Positions 8,464-17,669 of a stretch of 64,000 nucleotides of DNA are shown piece by piece. How positions within the stretch are numbered: position 1 is the first letter of the stretch; each line of letters starts with the position of its first letter. Source of the stretch: GWE2-42-39 sp942493345 (GTDB lineage Bacteria; Bacteroidota; Bacteroidia; Bacteroidales; Prolixibacteraceae); NCBI GenBank assembly GCA_942493345.1, contig OW818695.1:2852001-2916000 (forward strand). Reading direction: 5' to 3'. Under the pieces are notes generated by a model that saw only the letters and a program-made list of their open reading frames with translations, had not been told where the DNA came from and did not search any database. The position numbers and the translations under genes were made by a program.

Positions 8464-11211
8464 ATGAAACCAGCAACCCATTTATTCCGATTTTTTGCTA
8501 TGCTTTTACTCTTCGGTACAAGCACGTCCTTGCTTTGTGCAAAAACACAGGTGACAAAACTTGTTAGCGAATATCGTATTAACCCGATTGGAATCGATGT
8601 TCAAAAGCCACGTTTGAGCTGGCAAATTCTTTCTGAAGGACAAAACGTAATGCAAACAGCGTACGAAATTAAAGTAACCGATCAGACAGCCAAAGGCAAA
8701 CTAATCTGGACTTCCGGTAAAGAGGAATCCGATCAATCTATAAATGTAGTTTACGGAGGGCCAGCACTAAAATCCATGCAACGGGTTTACTGGCAGGTGC
8801 GTGTCTGGGACAACAACAATAAAGTCTCAGCATGGAGCCAGCCGGCCTTCTGGGAAATGGGAATTCTCGAATCCGAAAGCTGGAAAGCCTCTTGGATTAG
8901 CAGCGAAATTGGTCAGAAAGTCGAGGGTTCAAAACCTTGTCTGTATTTCAGAAAAGAATTCCCGGTTGCCAAAAAAATCAAATCAGCGCGGGTGTATGTC
9001 ACTTCCAAAGGACTTTACCAGCTATTTCTGAACGGAAAAAAAGTAGGCGACGATTTATTTACTCCCGGATGGACCAGTTACAACAAAAGGCTTCAGTATC
9101 AAACCTACGATGTAACGGCGATGCTTCAGCAGCAGAATTCGCTGGGGGCAATTCTTGGCGACGGTTGGTACCGGGGAAACATCGGATGGAAAAACCAAAA
9201 TGGCTATTACGGGCAACAGCTGGCTTTGCTTGCGCAACTTCAGATCACCTATTCCGATGGAACAAGTGAAATAATCGGTACCGACGAAAGCTGGAAAGCA
9301 GCCAACGGACCAATTATTATGTCGGATATTTACAATGGCGAAACGTACGATGCCCGGATGGAAATGCCCGGATGGAATAAATCCGGGTTCAGCGATAGCA
9401 ACTGGGCGAAAGTTTCGGTGATCAATCAACCTAAAAACATTTTGATTGCCCCTCAGGGAGTTCCGGTTAAGGCGATTACAGAAATTAAACCGGTAAAATT
9501 GATCACTACTCCAAAAGGTGAAACCGTTTTCGACATGGGCCAAAATATGGTTGGATGGATCCGTTTGAAGGTGCAGGGTAAAAAAGGAGATAAAGTGATT
9601 ATTAAATTTGCTGAAGTACTCGATAAAGAAGGTAATTTCTACACCGACAACCTGCGCTCAGCCAAATCTGCCGATCTGTACATTCTGAAAGGTGAAGGAG
9701 AAGAAGTATATGAACCACATTTTACTTTTCATGGCTTCCGGTTTGTAAAACTGGAAGAATTCCCGGGTACGCCTGCTTTGGAAAATATTACAGGAGTAGT
9801 CATCCATTCTGATATGCAACCGACCGGAACCTTTGCATGTTCTGATCCACTGATCAATCAGTTGCAACACAATATTCAATGGGGACAACGGGGCAATTTT
9901 CTGGATGTTCCGACCGACTGTCCGCAACGCGATGAGCGTTTAGGCTGGACAGGCGATGCCCAGGTTTTCAGCATGACGGCAGCTTTCAATTTCGACGTGG
10001 CTGCTTTTTACACCAAATGGATGAAAGATGTGGCTGCCGACCAGCTTCCTGATGGCAAAGTTCCACATGTAATTCCCGATGTTCTGAAAGGAGCCGGCGG
10101 TTCAACGGCATGGGCCGATGTGTCAGTAATTGTTCCATGGACCGTCTACCGCATTTATGGCGATAAACGCATTCTGGAAGAACAGTATGCAAGCATGAAA
10201 GGTTGGGTCGAATACATGAAAAACCGTGCAGCAGAAGATAACCTGTGGATGGGAGATACGCATTATGGTGACTGGCTGGCTTTTGCAAGCAACCGTTCGG
10301 ATTATACCGGTGCAACCACTGAAAAAGACCTGATTGCTACGGCCTATTATTGCTACTCATCAAAGTTGCTGAGTAAAATTGCCGGAATAATTGGGAATAA
10401 AGCAGATGCCGATAAATATGAAGCATTGGCAAAGAATATTAAAAAAGCATTTATCTCTGAATTTGTTACTCCGAACGGAAGACTGGTATCGCATACGCAA
10501 ACAGCCTATGCTTTGGCGCTTTCGTTTGATCTGTTGCCGGAGGCTGTCAAAGAAAAAGCAGCTGTTTATTTTGCTGATGATGTAAAGAAATTCAAGCACC
10601 TTACCACCGGCTTCGTGGGAACTCCTTTACTGTGCAGTACGTTGTCTGCCATCGGTCGCGACGATCTGGCATTCATGTTGCTAACCCGGAAACAGTATCC
10701 GTCGTGGCTGTATCCGGTAACTCAGGGAGCAACTACTATCTGGGAACGTTGGGACGGACAAAAGCCGGACGGTACATTTCAGGATGTGGGGATGAACAGT
10801 TTTAATCATTATGCCTATGGAGCAATCGGCGAGTGGATGTACAATCATGTGGCCGGAATGAGTATCGATCCTGAAAAACCCGCGTATAAACATATCCTTT
10901 TCAGCCCTCATCCAGGTGGCGGATTGACCAATGCCAGTGCTGAATTTTCGTCGATGTACGGTCTGGTAAAATCGGCATGGAAATTCGATGGAGAAGACTT
11001 TGTATACGAAATTACAGTTCCTGCAAATACAACTGCAACGTTAACACTTCCACAGGCAAAAGTCGGACAATTAAGTGTCAACTCGTTGCCATTGAATGAA
11101 GAGATAAAGAAAGGTATGCAGGAATCAAAAAATGCTGTTATTCTGAATCTGGGTTCAGGGAACTATCAGTTCCGTTATCCTGCTACCGGGTTAAACCCGA
11201 AGGCAAAATAA
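8464..11211 (+). CDS. Alpha-L-rhamnosidase, GH78
   Basis: A 915-aa exported enzyme that cleaves terminal alpha-L-rhamnose. Signal peptide at about 1-26. Then come the N-terminal beta-domains of the bacterial rhamnosidase family (about 35-330), a central jelly-roll domain, the (alpha/alpha)6 catalytic domain (about 450-790) and a C-terminal beta-sandwich. The catalytic loop DCPQRDERLGWTGD spans residues 485-498; in characterised GH78 enzymes the Asp and Glu of this stretch include the general acid. It works with the sulfatase to feed free rhamnose to RhaT. Confidence 0.94.
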   Translation: MKPATHLFRFFAMLLLFGTSTSLLCAKTQVTKLVSEYRINPIGIDVQKPRLSWQILSEGQNVMQTAYEIKVTDQTAKGKLIWTSGKEESDQSINVVYGGPALKSMQRVYWQVRVWDNNNKVSAWSQPAFWEMGILESESWKASWISSEIGQKVEGSKPCLYFRKEFPVAKKIKSARVYVTSKGLYQLFLNGKKVGDDLFTPGWTSYNKRLQYQTYDVTAMLQQQNSLGAILGDGWYRGNIGWKNQNGYYGQQLALLAQLQITYSDGTSEIIGTDESWKAANGPIIMSDIYNGETYDARMEMPGWNKSGFSDSNWAKVSVINQPKNILIAPQGVPVKAITEIKPVKLITTPKGETVFDMGQNMVGWIRLKVQGKKGDKVIIKFAEVLDKEGNFYTDNLRSAKSADLYILKGEGEEVYEPHFTFHGFRFVKLEEFPGTPALENITGVVIHSDMQPTGTFACSDPLINQLQHNIQWGQRGNFLDVPTDCPQRDERLGWTGDAQVFSMTAAFNFDVAAFYTKWMKDVAADQLPDGKVPHVIPDVLKGAGGSTAWADVSVIVPWTVYRIYGDKRILEEQYASMKGWVEYMKNRAAEDNLWMGDTHYGDWLAFASNRSDYTGATTEKDLIATAYYCYSSKLLSKIAGIIGNKADADKYEALAKNIKKAFISEFVTPNGRLVSHTQTAYALALSFDLLPEAVKEKAAVYFADDVKKFKHLTTGFVGTPLLCSTLSAIGRDDLAFMLLTRKQYPSWLYPVTQGATTIWERWDGQKPDGTFQDVGMNSFNHYAYGAIGEWMYNHVAGMSIDPEKPAYKHILFSPHPGGGLTNASAEFSSMYGLVKSAWKFDGEDFVYEITVPANTTATLTLPQAKVGQLSVNSLPLNEEIKKGMQESKNAVILNLGSGNYQFRYPATGLNPKAK

Positions 11212-11248
11212 CACGGAAATAGTAATAAATATTAAATAGTTAGTCTAA

Positions 11249-12517
11249 ATGAGAAAAAAAGAATTAGTAGAAAAGGCGTATCAGATAGCCAAAGAACAAT
11301 ATGCCACAATGGGCGTCGACACCGATACCGTTTTAACGAAAATGAACGAGGTGAAAATTTCCCTCCATTGCTGGCAAACCGACGACGTGGGCGGCTTTGA
11401 AACACCCGACGCAACGCTTTCTGGAGGCGGAATTCAGGCTACCGGGAACTATCCGGGAAAAGCCACCAGTATTGCCGAAGTACGTGCCGACCTGGAAAAA
11501 GTTCTTTCACTGCTTCCGGGAAAACAACGCCTGAACCTGCATGCTATTTATGGCGATTTTGCAGGCGAACGTGTCGATCGCAACCAGATTGAAGTGAAAC
11601 ATTTTCAAAGTTGGATCGACTGGTGTAAAACACAGGGAATTGGTATGGATTTTAATGCCTCCTGTTTTTCGCATCCAAAAGCAGCCGACGGCTTCACTCT
11701 TTCAAGCAAAAACGAAGAAAACCGCAAATTCTGGGTCGAACATGTGAAACGTTGCCGCGCTATTTCTGCGGAAGTCGGGAAACAACTGGGAACACCCTGC
11801 GTACACAATACCTGGATTCCCGATGGTTCGAAAGATACCCCGATCGACCGCAATGGATACCGTGCATTACTGAAAAAATCGCTCGACGAAGCAATGGCAA
11901 TCGACTACCCGAAAGAGCAAATGAAAGATGCTATTGAAAGCAAATTGTTTGGTATCGGCGCCGAATCGATGACCGTTGGTTCGCACGATTTTTACCTCGG
12001 GTACGCCATCAAAAACAACAAACTGATTTGTTTGGACAACGGGCATTTTCACCCGACAGAACAGGTGGGCGATAAAATTTCAGCTTGCCTTCAATTTCTC
12101 GACGAAGTGCTTTTACATGTTACCCGCCCGATTCGCTGGGACTCCGACCATGTGGTTACCCTGAACGAAGACGTGCAGTTGATCGCCTCTGAGATTATTC
12201 GCAACAATTACCTGAACCGCGTAAATATCGGCCTCGACTTTTTCGATGCTTCAATCAACCGGATTGGCGCTTATGTAATCGGAACCCGGGCGGCTCAGAA
12301 AGCATTTCTGATTGCTATGCTCGAACCGACAAAGACGCTACTCGAAATGGAAGAAACGGGACAGAATTTTGAACGTCTGGCCATGCTGGAAGAATTGAAA
12401 ACCATGCCATTCAGCGCTGTTTGGGATTATTATTGCCAGCAGGAAGGCGTTCCGGTAGGAACCGATTATATTGCTGAAATTCAGCAATACGAAAAAGAAG
12501 TACTGGAAAAAAGATAA
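11249..12517 (+). CDS. rhaA: L-rhamnose isomerase RhaA
   Basis: A 422-aa cytoplasmic enzyme converting L-rhamnose to L-rhamnulose. It closely follows the E. coli RhaA pattern over its whole length: SLHCWQTDDVGGFE near the N-terminus, GGIQATGNYPGKA, RLNLHAIY, then the metal-binding stretches DNGHFHPTE and RWDSDHV and the closing IGLDFFDASINRI. All metal-site residues (His and Asp) are present. It is preceded by GH78 and followed by a strong hairpin and the aldolase gene. Confidence 0.97.
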   Translation: MRKKELVEKAYQIAKEQYATMGVDTDTVLTKMNEVKISLHCWQTDDVGGFETPDATLSGGGIQATGNYPGKATSIAEVRADLEKVLSLLPGKQRLNLHAIYGDFAGERVDRNQIEVKHFQSWIDWCKTQGIGMDFNASCFSHPKAADGFTLSSKNEENRKFWVEHVKRCRAISAEVGKQLGTPCVHNTWIPDGSKDTPIDRNGYRALLKKSLDEAMAIDYPKEQMKDAIESKLFGIGAESMTVGSHDFYLGYAIKNNKLICLDNGHFHPTEQVGDKISACLQFLDEVLLHVTRPIRWDSDHVVTLNEDVQLIASEIIRNNYLNRVNIGLDFFDASINRIGAYVIGTRAAQKAFLIAMLEPTKTLLEMEETGQNFERLAMLEELKTMPFSAVWDYYCQQEGVPVGTDYIAEIQQYEKEVLEKR

Positions 12518-12530
12518 TAAACAAATATTT

Positions 12531-12554
12531 GGGGTTATCTGAAAAGATAGCCCC
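12531..12554 (+). terminator. GNRA-capped hairpin between rhaA and the aldolase gene
   Basis: A 10-bp stem (GGGGTTATCT / AGATAGCCCC, one G-U pair) closed by a GAAA loop, followed by TTTATT. It lies inside the operon, so it may be a partial terminator or an RNA-stabilising element that lowers or tunes expression of the downstream aldolase and kinase. The U-tract is short, so strong termination is unlikely. Confidence 0.45.
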
Positions 12555-12570
12555 TTTATTGAATACGACA

Positions 12571-13689
12571 ATGGAAAAAGGAGTAAAAGATTTGATTGAA
12601 ATTTCCCATTTTTACGGGAACAATCCGGAATATATAATTGCAGGCGGTGGCAACACCTCTTTCAAGAACGAAGAAAAACTTTGGATCAAAGCCAGCGGTT
12701 CGTCGCTGGCGGTAATTGAAGAAGATGGATTCGTTTGTCTTTCGAGAAAGGAACTGAAAAAGATTTCAGAAAAAACGTACAGCGAAAATTCGTCGGAACG
12801 CGAAGCCCAGGTGAAAGTCGATTTGCATCAGGCAATTCTTTATCCTGAAAACAAACGTCCGTCAGTAGAAACTTCGTTGCACGAAATCATTAGTTTTCCG
12901 TTTGTGGTGCATACTCACCCGACCCTGGTAAATGCCCTGATGTGTGCAAACAGTGCGCAGCAAACGACCCGCGAATTGTTTGGCGACGATGTGTTGTATG
13001 TTGAGTACACCGATCCGGGTTATATTCTTTTCAAAAAAGTAGAAGCCGAAATCGTTCATTTCAGAAAAACAAAAGGTTCAGAGCCTTCTGTTATTTTTCT
13101 TCAGAACCACGGAGTGTTTGTAGGCGCCGAAAGTATTGGCGAAATCAAGGCCATTTACAGCAATATCGAAAAAGTGCTTCGCGACCGTATCGCACAGCCA
13201 TTACCGGCTGATAGCGAATTGCCGGCAGGAAAAACAGCAGAGATATTTGCCGGCATACTGGAAAAATTCTTGGGGATCAATCCTTCCGGATTATTGTTTG
13301 CAAACAGCGAACTGATTCATTTATTTGTAAAAAACAGTGCAGCATTCGGAAAGGTGAACAAACCATTCACCCCCGACGATATCGTTTATTGCAAATCAAA
13401 CTATGCCTATTCAAGTTCCGATTTGATGGAAATGGTCGATGTTGTGAAAGAATTTAAAGCACGTTGCGGCTATTTGCCCAAGGTGATTGCTGTTCAAGGC
13501 AAAGGGTTGCTGGCAGTAGAAGAAAACCTGAAATCGGCGCAAACGGTACTGGAAGTATTTCAGAATATGATGAAAGTAAGTTTCTATTCCGAAAACTTTG
13601 GTGGCCCTCATTTTATGACCCAACCGCAAATCGATTTTATCGACAATTGGGAAGTAGAAAATTACAGAAGGCAAATAGCAAAACAGTAA
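12571..13689 (+). CDS. Class II aldolase, probable rhamnulose-1-phosphate aldolase
   Basis: 372 aa from the ATG at 12571 (the longer frame needs TTG). Class II aldolase/adducin fold: GGGNTSFK near residue 25, Zn ligands HTH (H114, H116) and the NHG motif (H180), with Glu100 or Glu105 as likely base. It should split L-rhamnulose-1-phosphate into DHAP and L-lactaldehyde. It is longer than the classic RhaD (about 270 aa) and resembles the aldolase half of the bifunctional RhaEW proteins, ending in the WEVENYRRQ linker just where the dehydrogenase half would begin. No lactaldehyde reductase or dehydrogenase is found nearby. Confidence 0.82.
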   Translation: MEKGVKDLIEISHFYGNNPEYIIAGGGNTSFKNEEKLWIKASGSSLAVIEEDGFVCLSRKELKKISEKTYSENSSEREAQVKVDLHQAILYPENKRPSVETSLHEIISFPFVVHTHPTLVNALMCANSAQQTTRELFGDDVLYVEYTDPGYILFKKVEAEIVHFRKTKGSEPSVIFLQNHGVFVGAESIGEIKAIYSNIEKVLRDRIAQPLPADSELPAGKTAEIFAGILEKFLGINPSGLLFANSELIHLFVKNSAAFGKVNKPFTPDDIVYCKSNYAYSSSDLMEMVDVVKEFKARCGYLPKVIAVQGKGLLAVEENLKSAQTVLEVFQNMMKVSFYSENFGGPHFMTQPQIDFIDNWEVENYRRQIAKQ

Positions 13690-13712
13690 TACTATCAAGT
13701 TAAAAACTTGCC

Positions 13713-13781
13713 GTTCTGGGCAAAGCAAAGAATCTAATCATTAAATCAATTTTGTTACAGATTCTTCGCGTTGCTCAGAAC
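13713..13781. repeat. Imperfect palindromic intergenic repeat
   Basis: Two 23-nt arms (13713-13735 and 13759-13781) are inverted copies matching at 20 of 23 positions, with a 23-nt loop. The right arm contains ATTCTTCGCGTTGCTCAGAA, a type of REP-like palindrome common in environmental bacterial genomes. It lies between the aldolase and the kinase and could form a transcript hairpin. Confidence 0.7.
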
Positions 13782-13808
13782 GACAAAAAAGACCCATGTT
13801 CCAGTAAT

Positions 13809-15173
13809 ATGAAGAAAAAAGTAATAGCCGTTTTCGATATCGGGAAAACCAATAAAAAAATACTCTTGTTTGATCAGGATTTAAAAGTAGTATTTCAGAA
13901 AGAAGAGAAATTTCCGACCATCCTGGATGAAGATGGTTTTGAATGCGATGATATTGATTTGATCCGAAGATGGCTTGTCGCAACCATCCAAGAATTAATT
14001 GCCAGCGATCAATACGAACCGGTTGGAGTTAATTATTCAACCTATGGTGCATCACTTGCCTATCTTGATGTACACGGGAAATTACTGGCTCCTGTTTACA
14101 ATTACCTGAAACCAATGAATGAGCAAATTTCAGTCGATCTGTACCAGAAACATGGCGGGCAGAATGAATTTTGCCGAACGACTGCCGGCCCTGCGTTAGA
14201 AATGCTCAACTCGGGACTTCAGATTTTGTGGCTGAAGAAAGAAAAGTCTGAAATTTATTCACAGGTAAAATATATTCTTCATTTTCCGCAATATGCTTCC
14301 TCTGTATTGACCGGTGAATTTGTTTCTGAATATACATCCATCGGCTGCCACACCGCCATGTGGGATTTCGACAATATGAAATACCATCCATGGCTAGCTG
14401 CTGAAAATATTAAATTGCCTGATCCGATTTCGAATTCAAAAACATTTGTTGTTGACATTACCGGTAAAAAAATATTATCGGGCATTGGCATTCACGACAG
14501 TTCTGCTTCGCTGGTTCCCTATTTCATGGGTACGGATGAAAAATTTTTGTTGGTATCAACCGGGACCTGGTGCATCAATATGAATCCATTCAACGATGAA
14601 CCGTTAACCGCGGAGCAGTTGAAGAGCGATTGCCTTTGTTACCTGAGTGTTCAACAGAAACCGGTAAAATCGTCGCGCCTGTTCATGGGACATATCCACG
14701 ATGTAAATGTTGCCCGGCTTGTCGCTCATTTTGGGGTAGCCAACGATGCTTACAAAAGAATAAAAGCGGATGAAAAGCGGATTGCGGCATATCTTTCAGA
14801 AGGAAAACACAAGGTGTTTTTCAGAAATGGCGTGTCGACTGATTATATCGATACAGAGGTCGATCTTTCTACTTTTTCTTTTTTTGAAGAAGCCTATACC
14901 CGGCTAATGTACGATTTAACGTTGCTGTGCACCGAATCCATTTGTTTAATTATTCCTAAAAACGATGAAGTAAAGAATCTTTTTGTTTCAGGCGGCTTTG
15001 CCCGGAATGAGATTTTTATCCGTTTATTGGGAAATTTTTTCCCCGGAAAAAAAGTTTTCACTTCTGAAGTAGATAATTCCAGTGCCATGGGGGCAGCTTT
15101 GGTAATATGGGATGCAATGAACGAAGAAAAACCGGGAATTGATTTGGGCCTGAAAGAATGGAACCCGTTTTAA
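13809..15173 (+). CDS. rhaB: FGGY-family kinase, probable rhamnulokinase
   Basis: 454 aa from the ATG at 13809; a longer frame runs back through the palindromic repeat and is rejected. Sugar-kinase fold: phosphate-1 loop FDIGKTNKK at residues 8-16, a GASLAYLD substrate-side segment, and STGTWC at the start of the second actin-like domain, with a conserved GGFARN ATP-site motif at about 395. It should phosphorylate L-rhamnulose to rhamnulose-1-phosphate, the aldolase substrate. It is the last gene of the operon. The fold is certain, the exact sugar is inferred from context. Confidence 0.85.
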   Translation: MKKKVIAVFDIGKTNKKILLFDQDLKVVFQKEEKFPTILDEDGFECDDIDLIRRWLVATIQELIASDQYEPVGVNYSTYGASLAYLDVHGKLLAPVYNYLKPMNEQISVDLYQKHGGQNEFCRTTAGPALEMLNSGLQILWLKKEKSEIYSQVKYILHFPQYASSVLTGEFVSEYTSIGCHTAMWDFDNMKYHPWLAAENIKLPDPISNSKTFVVDITGKKILSGIGIHDSSASLVPYFMGTDEKFLLVSTGTWCINMNPFNDEPLTAEQLKSDCLCYLSVQQKPVKSSRLFMGHIHDVNVARLVAHFGVANDAYKRIKADEKRIAAYLSEGKHKVFFRNGVSTDYIDTEVDLSTFSFFEEAYTRLMYDLTLLCTESICLIIPKNDEVKNLFVSGGFARNEIFIRLLGNFFPGKKVFTSEVDNSSAMGAALVIWDAMNEEKPGIDLGLKEWNPF

Positions 15174-15624
15174 ATAAAAAAATCCGCATTAATTCATTTG
15201 CGAAAATCCCTAATGACAGGATTTGAGTGCCCGGCTGATCAAACTTCCTACGGTAGCAGTTGCTACTCCCGCCAAAGGCGGTACTGGGCCTGTTTTAGCA
15301 TCCAAAAGCGTTCTCGTTTCAATGTTAAATGTTGAATTTACCAAATGATGAACTAATGCGGACAATATCTTTGTTAAAGAACGTTTTCTGCTGTCAAAGA
15401 TAGGCTGAAACCCCTTATTTTGCAAGGAAAACGAATGGTTTAATAACATCTGGCGAATATCTGATTGATTTATAGGAAGATTGGGGCGCATTTTTCCGAG
15501 CAGGAAAACCTTTCCATAAAACCTCCGTAAAAGTGGCCTGAACCCGCATTTGTTTGAACAAAAATTCCATTGATTTTATTTTTCAGGAAACCATCGAAAA
15601 AATGGGCTATTTTTTTTGTGATAA
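15174..15624. other. Intergenic region between rhamnose operon and tRNA pair
   Basis: 451 bp with no gene I trust. A 93-codon minus-strand frame (15210-15491) is open but shows no recognisable domain, and its composition looks noncoding. No clear terminator for the rhamnose operon was found. The tRNA promoter begins at the right end. Confidence 0.4.
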
Positions 15625-15656
15625 TTTTGCTAAAGAAAAAACTAGTTCTATATTTG
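15625..15656 (+). promoter_or_regulatory. Bacteroidota-type promoter of the tRNA-Ser/tRNA-Pro operon
   Basis: -33 box TTTTG (15625-15629), 19-bp spacer, -7 box TATATTTG (15649-15656), matching the Bacteroidota consensus TTTG / TAnnTTTG. Initiation would fall near 15663, about 70 bp before tRNA-Ser. Confidence 0.75.
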
Positions 15657-15733
15657 CACCCACGTTCAAAGAGGCTGAAAACAGCAGTCAAAAACATACT
15701 GAAAGTTATTGCGAGAGATTAAGCTACTTGTTT

Positions 15734-15821
<88 letters not shown>

Positions 15822-15836
15822 GTTATATATTTTTCT

Positions 15837-15911
15837 CGGGATGTAGCGCAGTCCGGTTAGCGCACCTGCTTTGGGAGCAGGGGGTCCCAGGTTCGAATCC
15901 TGGTATCCCGA
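15837..15911 (+). tRNA. tRNA-Pro (anticodon TGG), prophage attachment site
   Basis: The acceptor stem pairs CGGGATG (15837-15843) with TATCCCG (15904-15910), discriminator A at 15911. The anticodon loop TTTGGGA carries TGG. The T-arm is CCCAGGTTCGAATCCTGG. The 3' 16 bases, from within the T-arm on, are the left copy of the prophage direct repeat, so integration rebuilt an intact tRNA. Its original downstream hairpin terminator now lies beyond attR, about 31 kb away. Confidence 0.97.
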
Positions 15912-15912
15912 C
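15896..15912 (+). other. attL, 17-bp direct repeat at tRNA-Pro 3' end
   Basis: AATCCTGGTATCCCGAC, identical to 46778-46794. It covers part of the T-arm, the 3' acceptor strand and one base beyond the tRNA. A further GGTT lies four to six bases upstream in both copies. Confidence 0.93.
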
Positions 15913-16046
15913 TATACAAAGAACAATGCTGATAATATGAGAGTTAAGTATTAAAACACACTTTTATTTTATCAGCACACTTTTTACACACTTTTTGGGC
16001 AAACGGGAAAATACTGTCGGTTTTGGTTGACAACAAACTAAAACCT

Positions 16047-17270
16047 ATGGCACGAAGAAAAATTATAGTTAGCCTTCCAACCCTTAATGATAAAAAATGC
16101 GATGCTACAAAACAGTGGTATGTTGAGTATGGAGTTCGTAATCCAAAATCAGATAAACTTGAAAGGTTTCGTATTTATGAAGGACTTTCGATAGTTCCCC
16201 CGGATGTTCGATACAAACGGGCTCAGGAAATTATTCAGGAATATTCCCAAAAACTAAAATCCGGCTGGTCGCCATTAATTGAAAATCCGAGATACATTTA
16301 TCAGGATACTTTGGTTTATACTGAAATAGCTAAGGTTTATGGGAATGCACGGGTTTCGAATACTACTGTCAGATTTTACGCAAATGAGTTTTTAAAGGAA
16401 ATAAGCCCCAAAATTAATATTGAAGGGAGTTTGCCAACCTATAAAGGTAAACTGCGGTTATTTTGTTCGTGGATAGACAAAAAAGGGCTTCAGGATAACG
16501 ATATAACAAGCGTTACAAACCAAATGATACTTGAATTTTTCGACTACCTAATTTACGAACGCGATTACTCCAGCATTACAATAAAGAAGTACAGACAAAT
16601 ACTTCAGGCAATGTTTGAAAGCCTTTACGATAAAAAAAAGATTTACGAAAATCCGGTTTATAACATTCCAAAATCAAAACGGCAAAAAGATGAAGCCCCG
16701 CGCCCGATACCGAATTATGATTTAATCACGTTCAGAGAAACAATAAAAAAACAGGATCCGCAGCTTTGGTTAGTTATTGAGTTTGAATATTATTGTTTTT
16801 TGCGACCGGGTAAAGAAATCCGGTTAATGCAAATCCGGGATATTGATTTTTCACGTGGGATTGTTAATGTAAGCCGGTTCCGGTCGAAAACAAACCGCCC
16901 CAAATTCCCGACTATACCACTGGTTTTTTTAAAGGAGCTGCGCGAACAATATAAATTAAATGAATATCCGAAGGATTATTTTGTATTTGGGCAGAATGGA
17001 AAGCCTGGATTAAAGTTTCTGAGTAAAAATAATTTCAGAGGTCGGTTTAATAAGTTTCGTGAAATGTTGAAGATGCCAAATGAATATAAATTGTACTCGT
17101 GGAAGCATACGGGCAATGTTCGTGCCGATGACTGCCCGGAAATTTCGTTGCGCGATATGCAAGATCAAAACGGACATTTATCGGCCTTAACTACCGAAAA
17201 GTACCTGGCAAATAAAACCGGACATATTTCGGCCGCCATCCGTAATAATTTTCCTTCGATTGACGAATAA
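16047..17270 (+). CDS. Tyrosine recombinase (phage integrase)
   Basis: 407 aa from the ATG at 16047. Arm-binding N-terminal region, SAM-like core-binding domain at about 95-190, catalytic domain at about 215-400. The first catalytic Arg lies in FLRPGKEIR (about residue 254). The second box reads YSWKHTGN, the Bacteroidota-integrase form in which His is kept but the usual HxxR Arg is not in place. The third His and the nucleophile Tyr are in NGHLSALTTEKYL. It lies 135 bp from attL and reads inward. It should catalyse integration into and excision from tRNA-Pro; no excisionase was identified with certainty. Confidence 0.95.
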   Translation: MARRKIIVSLPTLNDKKCDATKQWYVEYGVRNPKSDKLERFRIYEGLSIVPPDVRYKRAQEIIQEYSQKLKSGWSPLIENPRYIYQDTLVYTEIAKVYGNARVSNTTVRFYANEFLKEISPKINIEGSLPTYKGKLRLFCSWIDKKGLQDNDITSVTNQMILEFFDYLIYERDYSSITIKKYRQILQAMFESLYDKKKIYENPVYNIPKSKRQKDEAPRPIPNYDLITFRETIKKQDPQLWLVIEFEYYCFLRPGKEIRLMQIRDIDFSRGIVNVSRFRSKTNRPKFPTIPLVFLKELREQYKLNEYPKDYFVFGQNGKPGLKFLSKNNFRGRFNKFREMLKMPNEYKLYSWKHTGNVRADDCPEISLRDMQDQNGHLSALTTEKYLANKTGHISAAIRNNFPSIDE

Positions 17271-17289
17271 ACCTTCTTAAAAAAACAAC

Positions 17290-17343
17290 AATCCCCGGTG
17301 TTTTAGTACGGTTTTTTTGTAACCAACTAAAACAACGAGGATT
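17290..17343. repeat. 17-bp inverted repeat downstream of integrase
   Basis: Arms 17290-17306 (AATCCCCGGTGTTTTAG) and 17327-17343 are inverted copies with 15 of 17 matches; the 20-nt loop holds a T-run. It could be a bidirectional transcription stop between the convergent integrase and the 73-aa gene, or a protein-binding site. Confidence 0.55.
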
Positions 17344-17371
17344 AACCGCGCACTGGTTTTGTACTACTGCA

Positions 17372-17593
17372 CTAACATTTTAGGCTGTTTACCATATCGA
17401 GCACATCGGCAAGGTGCATAATGTAATTATCGCGGCGTTCGTCGCCAAAACGAAGCTGTATAATTTCAATTAGCATGGCAGTAAGGCTTTTCTCCATTTC
17501 GTTGAACCCATTGTTATTATCTTCCTGCATTAAGCCGATAAAATCAATTGCTTTGGGCGAAAGTTTCGTATTGTCAATTTCAATTGTATTCAT
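17372..17593 (-). CDS. Small hypothetical prophage protein, 73 aa
   Basis: Acidic, probably all-helical protein (ATG at 17591-17593), no domain recognised. It contains PKAIDFIGLMQEDNNN and an MLIEIIQLRFGD helix. It is separated from the next minus-strand gene by a long perfect hairpin, so it may be expressed on its own or as a weakly transcribed tail gene. Function unknown. Confidence 0.6.
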   Translation of the reverse strand: MNTIEIDNTKLSPKAIDFIGLMQEDNNNGFNEMEKSLTAMLIEIIQLRFGDERRDNYIMHLADVLDMVNSLKC

Positions 17594-17621
17594 ACTTTTG
17601 TGGTGTTAATTTTGTTTAATG

Positions 17622-17664
17622 AATCCCCCGGCAGATGCTCGTTACATCTGAGCTCCGGGGGATT
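17622..17664. terminator. Long two-part perfect hairpin
   Basis: Outer stem AATCCCCCGG (17622-17631) pairs with CCGGGGGATT (17655-17664). Directly inside, CAGATG pairs with CATCTG around a 7-nt loop. The 16 paired positions make it one of the strongest hairpins in the window. There is no strong T-run on either strand, so it is a terminator-like or processing element rather than a textbook terminator. Confidence 0.5.
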
Positions 17665-17669
17665 GTTGT

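Noticed and set aside
15210..15491. 93-codon minus-strand open frame after the rhamnose kinase
   Set aside because: No domain, noncoding-looking composition, no neighbour on that strand; kept only as a note in the gap entry.
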